Shown here: positions 1-5,858 of the stretch, one piece after another
Layout of the letters: the number at the start of each line of letters is the position of its first letter
Position numbering within the stretch: position 1 is the first letter of the stretch
NCBI GenBank assembly: GCA_014859215.1
Contig: JACUUS010000087.1
Span: 1 to 9,449 of the forward strand
Length of the DNA: 9,449 nt
Reading direction: 5' to 3'
Source of the DNA: Dehalococcoidia bacterium
GTDB taxonomy: Bacteria > Chloroflexota > Dehalococcoidia > SZUA-161
The notes under the pieces: generated by a model
The model's input: only the letters and a program-made list of their open reading frames with translations
What the model was told of the DNA's origin: nothing
Databases searched by the model: none
Program-made: the position numbers and the translations under genes

Positions 1-633
1 CATGATGCTGTCAGCCATGGTCAAGGCATCGGTGTATCTCATGTCTATCTCGTGCTGGCTCTGGGCCACCTCGTGATGGGAATACTCAACCGCGATACCC
101 ATTTGCTCCAGCGTGAGAACTGTATCCCGCCGCAAATCGGTCGCAACGTCCAGCGGCACCATATCGAAATATCCACCGTAATCCAGGAACTCGGTCCCGC
201 TGGAGTCTTTGAAATAGAAGTACTCCAGCTCCGGCCCCACGTAGTAGGTGAAACCCATGTCGGCGGCCCGCTTCAGGTTCCGCTTCAGGACGAACCTGGG
301 ATCGCCCTCGAAGGGTTCGCCTCCCGGTTTCACGACGTCGCAAAACATTCTCGCTACCGCATGGTGTTCCCTCGGCCTCCAGGGGAGCAACTGGAAAGTG
401 TCGGGATCAGGCAGGGCCAGCATATCGCTTTCATCGATGCGTGCGAAGCCCTGTATGGATGACCCGTCGAACCCCATTCCCTGTTCCAGCGCGTTATCCA
501 GCTCCTCGACTGTGATCGCGAAGCTCTTCAGGACTCCGAGGATATCCGTGAACCACAGCCTTACAAACTTGACGTCATGCTCCTTTGCCATCTTCTTGAC
601 ATATTCCTTGCTTTCATCCCTGCTTCTGGCCAT
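1..633 (-). CDS. glnA: Glutamine synthetase type I, N-terminal part (runs off the window edge)
   Basis: Glutamine synthetase joins ammonium to glutamate using ATP, the entry step of nitrogen assimilation in the cytoplasm. The frame is open from the ATG at 631-633 to base 1, giving 211 residues of a protein usually about 440-470 long, so the C-terminal half lies outside. Visible type I landmarks are the Asp50'-type loop FDGSSIQGF (residues 55-63), the metal-ligand motif GPELEYF (133-139; usually GPEAEFF) and HHEVAQSQHEI (186-196), the second metal/substrate motif. The spacing between these motifs is compact, as in the short alpha-type enzymes. The start is fixed by a full AAGGAGGT Shine-Dalgarno at 639-646, five bases upstream. 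It follows the PII gene by 145 bases that contain two operator-like half-sites (749-770), so it probably has its own nitrogen-responsive promoter. Whether the adenylylation tyrosine is present cannot be seen here. Confidence 0.96.
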   Translation of the reverse strand, partial: MARSRDESKEYVKKMAKEHDVKFVRLWFTDILGVLKSFAITVEELDNALEQGMGFDGSSIQGFARIDESDMLALPDPDTFQLLPWRPREHHAVARMFCDVVKPGGEPFEGDPRFVLKRNLKRAADMGFTYYVGPELEYFYFKDSSGTEFLDYGGYFDMVPLDVATDLRRDTVLTLEQMGIAVEYSHHEVAQSQHEIDMRYTDALTMADSIM

Positions 634-728
634 TCTGTACCTCCTTCTCTTTGGTTGCCGTATGCGAGGGTTGCTTTCTGTATTCCCTGGTCTCCTCTGT
701 ACTGTGTTCCGCTTGCAGCCACCCGTTT

Positions 729-734
729 ATTCAA
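729..734 (-). promoter_or_regulatory. Possible -10 element of a glnA promoter
   Basis: TTGAAT on the minus strand matches four of six bases of TATAAT. It begins 23 bases after the first base of the last operator core (GTAAC). The amtB promoter has a similar candidate at the same distance, which is the main reason to list it. There is no good -35; the operator overlaps where it should be, as in PhoB-type activated promoters. Weak evidence on its own. Confidence 0.22.
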
Positions 735-748
735 CCACTCTACCGGAT

Positions 749-770
749 ATTTGTTACGAGAAGATTACGC
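749..770 (-). promoter_or_regulatory. Candidate GlnR-type operator before glnA (two 11-bp half-sites)
   Basis: On the minus strand two adjacent 11-mers, GCGTAATCTTC (760-770) and TCGTAACAAAT (749-759), carry the cores GTAAT and GTAAC separated by six bases. Both cores also occur, at the same 11-base period, in the four-repeat element before amtB. Two half-sites with a six-base spacer is the minimal GlnR site known in actinobacteria. The next two 11-mer positions downstream do not match well. Its location just after the PII stop codon and about 115 bases before the glnA ATG fits a promoter-proximal site. Binding is inferred, not shown. Confidence 0.5.
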
Positions 771-778
771 AGGTGCGG

Positions 779-1117
779 TCAGATCGCATTGACTCCCTCA
801 TCACCGGTCCTGATGCGTACGGCATTCTCAACGGGGAAGATGAATATCTTCCCGTCTCCTCGTTCCCCTGTTCGCGCTTTCCTGACTATCGCGTTCAAAG
901 CAGCTCCCAGATCCTCGTCCAATACCACGATTTCAAGCTTCACTTTGGGCAGGTATTCCACCCTGTATTCACCGGCGCGCCATTGGAGGCCGATACCGCG
1001 CTGACGACCCCGCCCGCATACTTCTGTTATGGTCAGGCCAAGTATTCCGTGTTCCGCCAGAGCGGCGGTGACAGCTTCAAGCTTTTCCGGCCTTATGATT
1101 GCCTCAAGTTTCTTCAT
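779..1117 (-). CDS. glnB: PII nitrogen signal-transduction protein (GlnB/GlnK family)
   Basis: A trimeric cytoplasmic sensor that binds ATP/ADP and 2-oxoglutarate and controls ammonium transport and nitrogen enzymes by contact. The 112 residues match the family's length and E. coli numbering exactly: Gln39 (2-oxoglutarate/Mg site), Arg47 and Tyr51 at the T-loop, Lys58 in LPKVKLEIVV, the B-loop TGERGDGKIFIF (83-94), and Arg101/Arg103 in RIRTG. The T-loop tip is altered: residues 42-46 read IGLQW, where enteric proteins have Tyr46. Tyr51, the uridylylation or adenylylation target in other bacteria, is kept, but no modifying enzyme is in the window. The ATG overlaps the amtB stop in an ATGA, with GGAGG nine bases upstream, so the two are translationally coupled. 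Linkage to amtB suggests a GlnK-type role, with Arg47 available to plug the AmtB pore. The name glnB or glnK is a matter of convention. Confidence 0.96.
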   Translation of the reverse strand: MKKLEAIIRPEKLEAVTAALAEHGILGLTITEVCGRGRQRGIGLQWRAGEYRVEYLPKVKLEIVVLDEDLGAALNAIVRKARTGERGDGKIFIFPVENAVRIRTGDEGVNAI

Positions 1118-2343
1118 CTGAGGATGCCTCCGTAGGCCCTTTCACCGTGCTGCGAAATATCCAGTCCCACAGTCTCTTCCTCAACCTTGACCCTGAGCCC
1201 GATCGTCACGTCCAGCAGCTTGCCCAGGCCGAGCGTGGCAACGAAGGCAAACGCTGCCACGGCCGCAGTACCCGCTATTTGCCTGAGGAAGGGTGCCGCG
1301 TTTCCATAAATTAGCCCGTTTACTCCATCTGAATTTACTGCAAGGCTGGCAAAGATGCCGGTAGCGATGGCTCCCCACAGCCCCGCCATTCCGTGAATAG
1401 CCCATACATCCAGGGATTCGTCTACCCTTCGCCTTGTCCGAAGAAGTATGCAACAGTACCCGATCACGGAGGCACCTATTCCAATAGGGATGCCGGCAAG
1501 GGGAGGTACAAAACCTGCCGCAGGCGTGACAGCCACCAGTCCGGCGACAGCGCCTGTAGCCAGGCCCAGTGCGGAAGGCCTTCGCCGGAGCCAGCCGATA
1601 ACCATCCAGGTTAAAGCACCTGATGCAGCGGAAAGGTGGGTCGCGACGAACGCGCTTGAGGCCAGCCCGCCTGATATCAAGGCACTGCCGGCATTGAAAC
1701 CGAACCATCCGAACCACAGTATTCCTGCGCCCAGCATGACAAGCGGTATGCTGCCCGGTTCCATGATTTCTCCGTCAGAATAGCCCTTGCGAGGCCTGAG
1801 GAGGAGAGCTAATGCGAGCGCCGTCATTCCCGCGTTCACATGGACAACAGCCCCACCGGCAAAGTCGAGTACGCGCATGCGCGCGAGCCAGCCTCCGTCA
1901 CCCCAGACCCAGTGGGCCACCGGGCAATAGACAAGGGTGAACCAGAGGACGGCGAAGGCGATGAAGGCACTGAACTTGATGCGTTCGACCACCCCTCCCG
2001 TCCACAAAGCGACGGCGATTATCGCGAACATTGCCTGGAACGCCATGAAGGCTAGATGCGGCACAGTCGAGCCATAGGTCCCGGATGGTTCCTGCCCTAC
2101 GTTCGTCAAGCAGACGAAGTCCAGCTTGCCGATGATCCCCGCCATGTCCGGGGCGAAGCCAAGGCTGTAGCCGTAGAGCACCCAGAGGATGCCGATGAGG
2201 CCGATGACTGAGAAGCTCAACATCATAGTTGACAGGATGTTCTTGGGCCTGACCATTCCCCCGTAAAACAGGGCGAGGCCCGGGGTCATGAACATGACCA
2301 TGGCGGCGGAAGTGAGTATCCAGGCCGTGTCGCCCGCGCTCAT
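1114..2343 (-). CDS. amtB: Ammonium transporter AmtB
   Basis: An integral membrane channel that takes up ammonium, working as a trimer. The 409-residue product is almost entirely hydrophobic segments, consistent with the usual 11 transmembrane helices. The conserved twin pore histidines are visible as His168 in GGAVVHVNAG and His317 in WAIHGMAGLWGA. Also seen are the MFAIIAVALWTGGVVERIKF region (105-124), which holds the external Phe gate, the Trp148 region (WVWGDGG) and WFGFNAGS (213-220). The cytoplasmic tail keeps GLDISQHGERAY (393-404), the conserved family signature needed for conformational coupling and PII binding. The start has a strong AGGAGGAGG (2351-2359) seven bases upstream. There is no obvious cleavable signal peptide; the first helix begins almost at once. 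It overlaps the PII gene by four bases downstream and is preceded by a four-repeat operator (2396-2439) next to the GlnR-like regulator gene. Confidence 0.97.
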   Translation of the reverse strand: MSAGDTAWILTSAAMVMFMTPGLALFYGGMVRPKNILSTMMLSFSVIGLIGILWVLYGYSLGFAPDMAGIIGKLDFVCLTNVGQEPSGTYGSTVPHLAFMAFQAMFAIIAVALWTGGVVERIKFSAFIAFAVLWFTLVYCPVAHWVWGDGGWLARMRVLDFAGGAVVHVNAGMTALALALLLRPRKGYSDGEIMEPGSIPLVMLGAGILWFGWFGFNAGSALISGGLASSAFVATHLSAASGALTWMVIGWLRRRPSALGLATGAVAGLVAVTPAAGFVPPLAGIPIGIGASVIGYCCILLRTRRRVDESLDVWAIHGMAGLWGAIATGIFASLAVNSDGVNGLIYGNAAPFLRQIAGTAAVAAFAFVATLGLGKLLDVTIGLRVKVEEETVGLDISQHGERAYGGILR

Positions 2344-2375
2344 TTTGATGCCTCCTCCTGCATGACTTTGCCTTT

Positions 2376-2381
2376 ACGTTA
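2376..2381 (-). promoter_or_regulatory. Possible -10 element of an amtB promoter
   Basis: TAACGT on the minus strand keeps the three most conserved -10 positions (T1, A2, T6). It starts 23 bases after the first base of the last operator core, the same distance as the glnA candidate. The base sequence alone is a poor -10, and TACCCT at 2384-2389 is an alternative. Confidence 0.2.
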
Positions 2382-2395
2382 ACAGGGTAGGAAGC

Positions 2396-2439
2396 GGATA
2401 TTTCGGGAAGATTTCGTGATTATTACGGTCATGTTACGG
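2396..2439 (-). promoter_or_regulatory. Four tandem 11-bp repeats before amtB: candidate GlnR-type operator
   Basis: Reading the minus strand there are four consecutive 11-mers: CCGTAACATGA (2429-2439), CCGTAATAATC (2418-2428), ACGAAATCTTC (2407-2417) and CCGAAATATCC (2396-2406). The cores GTAAC, GTAAT, GAAAT and GAAAT are each separated by exactly six bases. This matches the known layout of actinobacterial GlnR boxes, GTnAC-type and GAAAC-type half-sites with six-base spacers in tandem, and of PhoB-family direct repeats of 11 bp. The array lies 44 bases past the stop of the GlnR-like gene and 53 bases before the amtB ATG. The repeat pattern is read directly; that the neighbouring regulator binds it is inference. 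Confidence 0.72.
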
Positions 2440-2482
2440 GGCAAAGGGAAGAGTATGGTGCGGATGTTGCTGGAGCCGCTTC

Positions 2483-3163
2483 TTACGAGTCTTTCTTGAA
2501 GCGGTACCCGATGTTTCTGACCGTTTCGATGAAGACGTGGGTGGAGTCCTCGATTTTTCCCCTGAGGCGCCTGATGTGTACGTCGACGGTCCTGTCGCCG
2601 CCGTAGTAGTCGTAGCCCCACACCTCGTTCAGCAGAGAATCACGGGTGAAGACTCTGCCTCTGTTCCTTGCCAGGAATTTTAGCAGCTCGTATTCCCTGA
2701 ACGTGAGAGTAGCGAGATGCCCGCTCACTGTTACTTCGCAGTTATCGAGGTCGATAACCAGGTCTCCGCAGGTAATACATTCGCCGCGTCCAAGGCCGGT
2801 TCTATGCCGGAGTATGCGTTTGACCCTGGCGACTACCTCGTCCGGATTCCACGGCTTGATAACGAAGTCGTCCATGTATGTACCGGGATCAAGGTCATCC
2901 AGGTTTTCCCCTGCCAGGAGCGCGATGAGAGGCACGCGCTTTTCTGCCCTGATCTTCCGGGTGAGGGCCTCGAATGCGGGACCGTCACTGTTAGTCTGCG
3001 CCGCCACCAGGACCAGGTCAAGGGATGTGGAGGAAAGCTTCAGGCTCGACAGGTCTCCCGCAGCGGCCGTGCGGCACGAAAGGCCCCTCTCCGATAGAGC
3101 CGCGCCCAGCTCCCTCAAAGGCTCGACCTGGCTGCCGATCAACAGTACCGAGGCGGATGACAT
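2483..3163 (-). CDS. GlnR-like OmpR/PhoB-family regulator with an atypical receiver domain
   Basis: A 226-residue DNA-binding protein with an N-terminal receiver-like domain (about 1-118) and a C-terminal winged helix (about 130-223). The winged helix has LTFREYELLKFLARNRGRVF (153-172), WGYDYYGGDRTVDVHIRRLR (182-201) and TVRNIGYRF (214-222), which closely resemble Streptomyces GlnR as I remember it. The receiver has lost its phosphorylation chemistry. The acidic pair is Gly10-Ser11, the acceptor Asp position is Ala54 (DLVLVAAQ), the conserved Thr/Ser is Leu83, and only the Lys-Pro (103-104) remains. That loss is also typical of GlnR, an orphan regulator activated without a kinase. No histidine kinase gene is present. 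It lies 52 bases after the glutamate synthase gene and just before the operator and amtB. GlnR-type global nitrogen regulator is the best guess; MtrA/RegX3-like paralogues share the winged-helix motifs, so orthology is not proven. The start's Shine-Dalgarno (GGGG) is weak. Confidence 0.85.
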   Translation of the reverse strand: MSSASVLLIGSQVEPLRELGAALSERGLSCRTAAAGDLSSLKLSSTSLDLVLVAAQTNSDGPAFEALTRKIRAEKRVPLIALLAGENLDDLDPGTYMDDFVIKPWNPDEVVARVKRILRHRTGLGRGECITCGDLVIDLDNCEVTVSGHLATLTFREYELLKFLARNRGRVFTRDSLLNEVWGYDYYGGDRTVDVHIRRLRGKIEDSTHVFIETVRNIGYRFKKDS

Positions 3164-3215
3164 ATTCTGATTCTACCCCAAGTCCTGACAAAATGCCTTG
3201 CCTGCTGCCAGCGGA

Positions 3216-5840
3216 CTATTCGGGCACCGTGATCCGGGCCAGGACTTCCAGCCTCACCGCGCGCACTTTGCGGTAGACTTCGCCTGGAGAGCGCTTCTCG
3301 CCGACTACCGTCAGGATGTCCCGCTCGATCGAAATGCCGAAGAGTCTCTCGTTCATCTCAAGATACGGGGTTATGAGCTGCCAGTCCTCTTCGGTGAAAT
3401 CTGCAAGCTCGCCGCCGTTGAGCTGCTCCTCCGTAACGCTGCGATGGGGATCGCGTATGAATATGGCTCCTCCCGATGCCAGGGAGAAAAGGTTGGAGCC
3501 CGGGTAGGGAATTGGCTGTTCGCGGATGCGTCCCCGGTCATCGAATTCGAGACCATTGAGAATCACGAACCCGCCTCCATTGTGAGGGTCCCCAGCCATG
3601 AAGGACTCGGCGAGGTAGTCCAGGCAAGTCCCGTTGATGACCACGCGGGGCTTTCCGACCGCATTGATAAGCGGCCTGCCGGCTGCGTTCCCCATCACGT
3701 AAACTTCGCCGCCCTTGGCCCCGTACATGAACGCCTGTCCTGCATCGCCGTATATGACCAGGCGACCGGACTTCATTATCTGCCCCACCTGGTCCTGCGC
3801 GTTTTCATGCACGTAAATTTCCATGCCATCCATCCCGGAAGCCAGGTAATCTCCCGAGCTCCCGTGAATATCCATTCGCACGCCCCCGGTAAACGGCCCG
3901 AACCCGCACCCGTGGAATCTCTGACCCTTAAGACCGTAGACGACGAAGCTCTTCCACCCGAGTTCGTAAGCTCTGACTGAGAGCTGCGCATCACAGTCAT
4001 CTCCTTCGGCGGGGAAATCCCGCGCGTGAATTACCAGGACCTTTTCAGATCCCCTCGGAGCCCTCAGAGCATCTCTCGACGTCCACTCAATTCGGGCGAA
4101 GCGGCCGGAAGCATTGGACGCTATGGCGGGTACAGCGTCAAGTATCCGGTCGGTAGCTTCCCGCACCAGTTGCAGCACGGCACTCCGCCTCATGTTCCCG
4201 CAGTCATAACGCCTGTCGTTGAGTAGCGACAGCAGGGCGAGGGCGTGCGCTCGCGCATCATCCGTCGTCGCCGTAAGCTCAATTTGCCCGATGAGCCAGC
4301 GAAGGCCGCCCAGCTTCCACCGGGCAATTGTTTGTGTGATTTTCTGGAATAGCTCATCCGGATTTCCGGCGTTTATGCTTTGTCCGAGCCGACCCACAAG
4401 CTCACCGCCCCCCTCGGGGGCTTCGGGCACTACGTTCCTGTTGATCCGATACTCGCCCGGCGGGGCAGTGATCGGCTTGCCGAATTTGTCGGCACAGGTC
4501 ACCGTGCATTCGCCATTAGCTTCTGTGACGGTAAATGAGAAGGCGCCGCCATCGGTGTGGCTTCCGCCGCGAGCATTCCAGTACCGGTCCGCCACCGGCC
4601 TGAAGCGTGGGTCCTCCTGCGAAAGCGAATGCAGAGTAGCATCGATCGCCTGTTTCTCGGAGGCTACCAGCCCGATGGTGATATCGCCCTCCTGGAAGGC
4701 GAATACCTGAGGACGGAGCATGGCTGTGTCCGTAATCCCAAGCAGGTTGTATCGATCCTCGTCGGGTTTGCTCTGGGCGATGATGAAGAACCAGGGGCCG
4801 TCGGGCGAGCCGTGCATGTGCAGCGACTGGATCTGCCTGTAGATATGCTGTTTCTCGCCTGGCAGCCGTTCGAAATCCAGTTCGGTAGTCGGAGCCAGCG
4901 CCTCGATAACGTATTCCAGCGGGTAGCGATAGATCCTGCTCCAGAGGTCGAAGAGCAGGACCGATACCTCGGTGTCGGTAAGGAACTGAGGTGCGATATT
5001 ATGCTGGCGCAGATACTCGCAAACGCTGTGGTAATTGGCGAAGTCCCCGTTATGCACCAGCGCCTCGTTCATGCCAATAAAAGGATGAGATCCTGCCGGA
5101 TGCCAGACCCGGCCCTTGGTCGGATAGCGCTGGTGAGCGATCCAGACCCGGGCCTGGAGATCCTCGAGCCCGTAATACTGGACCACCTGCTCGGCATAGC
5201 CCACAATCTTGAATATCATCAGATTCCGTGCATGGGACAGGACAAAAGCGCGTTTTTCTCCGAGCGAGGCATAGCATTGCTGGTTCAGACGAGCGCTGTT
5301 CTGGTATACGAACTCGTCCTCGATGTCGCGATTGATCAAAGGCGGCAGGCCGTTCTTCCGAGCGAACGTCTGCAGTGCTTCCGGCTTCGCCCGCACGAAG
5401 TACCGGACAATAGCGGGGGGTTCTGCGGGCAGGTCCAGGTCGCGCCAGTCCATTCGCGGCTCAAGCACGGTCCGGTGGTCGATCCTGAAACAGGGGTCTA
5501 CGAAGTACTCCGCGACCTCGCTTTCCGCCGTCCGGTCGAGTAGGGCGATCTGGAGTATGTAATCGTCGCGCAGAACCTTCCGGTCGACGCCCAGTTGCTC
5601 GGGGTTGAGGCACGCGCAGGCGATTCCCCCTCCCTTGCCGTTACCCCGGTTGTGCATCTGGATGGAGGGCTCGAATATGTGACGTCCCCGGACAGGCACG
5701 TTGACCGCGAAGCCGACTACCCCGCAACCGCCCTCCTGAGCGACTGGCAGGCGGGGAGCGTCCTGCGCGCGCGGGACCAGCCACCTGCGCGAACGGATTA
5801 TCGCTTCCGCGATGCTGCCCGGCTGTTCCGATAATCTCAT
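3216..5840 (-). CDS. Glutamate synthase: glutaminase (GATase II) fused to GXGXG domain
   Basis: This 874-residue protein supplies two parts of glutamate synthase: the class II amidotransferase that frees ammonia from glutamine, and the GXGXG beta-helix that scaffolds the ammonia tunnel. The GATase runs from about residue 39 to 440. Cys39 in EGGCGVVGF is the expected N-terminal nucleophile after removal of a 38-residue propeptide, similar in length to those of bacterial GltB. Further GATase residues are Arg238 in AHQRYPT, HPF (252-254), HNGD (263-266, usually HNGE) and Asp289 in TDTEVS. A helical linker follows (about 480-595), then the GXGXG domain (about 600-850) with its glycine-rich turns, for example GDYLASGMDGMEIYV (663-677) and GDAGQAFMYGAKGGEVYVMG (698-717). 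In ordinary GltB the FMN barrel lies between these two parts; here it is encoded by the gene upstream. In archaeal-type enzymes the parts are separate genes (gltB1, gltB3), so this is a B1-B3 fusion. It starts 18 bases after the FMN subunit, with AGGA eight bases before ATG. Confidence 0.93.
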   Translation of the reverse strand: MRLSEQPGSIAEAIIRSRRWLVPRAQDAPRLPVAQEGGCGVVGFAVNVPVRGRHIFEPSIQMHNRGNGKGGGIACACLNPEQLGVDRKVLRDDYILQIALLDRTAESEVAEYFVDPCFRIDHRTVLEPRMDWRDLDLPAEPPAIVRYFVRAKPEALQTFARKNGLPPLINRDIEDEFVYQNSARLNQQCYASLGEKRAFVLSHARNLMIFKIVGYAEQVVQYYGLEDLQARVWIAHQRYPTKGRVWHPAGSHPFIGMNEALVHNGDFANYHSVCEYLRQHNIAPQFLTDTEVSVLLFDLWSRIYRYPLEYVIEALAPTTELDFERLPGEKQHIYRQIQSLHMHGSPDGPWFFIIAQSKPDEDRYNLLGITDTAMLRPQVFAFQEGDITIGLVASEKQAIDATLHSLSQEDPRFRPVADRYWNARGGSHTDGGAFSFTVTEANGECTVTCADKFGKPITAPPGEYRINRNVVPEAPEGGGELVGRLGQSINAGNPDELFQKITQTIARWKLGGLRWLIGQIELTATTDDARAHALALLSLLNDRRYDCGNMRRSAVLQLVREATDRILDAVPAIASNASGRFARIEWTSRDALRAPRGSEKVLVIHARDFPAEGDDCDAQLSVRAYELGWKSFVVYGLKGQRFHGCGFGPFTGGVRMDIHGSSGDYLASGMDGMEIYVHENAQDQVGQIMKSGRLVIYGDAGQAFMYGAKGGEVYVMGNAAGRPLINAVGKPRVVINGTCLDYLAESFMAGDPHNGGGFVILNGLEFDDRGRIREQPIPYPGSNLFSLASGGAIFIRDPHRSVTEEQLNGGELADFTEEDWQLITPYLEMNERLFGISIERDILTVVGEKRSPGEVYRKVRAVRLEVLARITVPE

Positions 5841-5858
5841 GCAGCTTTTCCTGTGAAT

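Noticed and set aside
653..674. Direct repeat GGTTGC at 653-658 and 669-674 in the glnA leader
   Set aside because: Six bases repeated once at a 16-base spacing is within chance, and it has no relation to the operator cores.
2378..2383. GTTAAC, a possible fifth regulator half-site before amtB
   Set aside because: Its core is one base out of phase with the 11-bp array and does not fit the (A/C)CG(T/A)AA(C/T) pattern; it is simply a six-base palindrome near the candidate -10.
2461..2482. Terminator after the regulator gene
   Set aside because: Only a four-base stem (GCGG/CCGC) with a 12-base loop and no T-run is visible, too weak to call.
3164..3215. Separate promoter or operator for the GlnR-like gene
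   Set aside because: The 52-base gap has no 11-bp half-site pair and no convincing -35/-10; co-transcription with the glutamate synthase genes is simpler.
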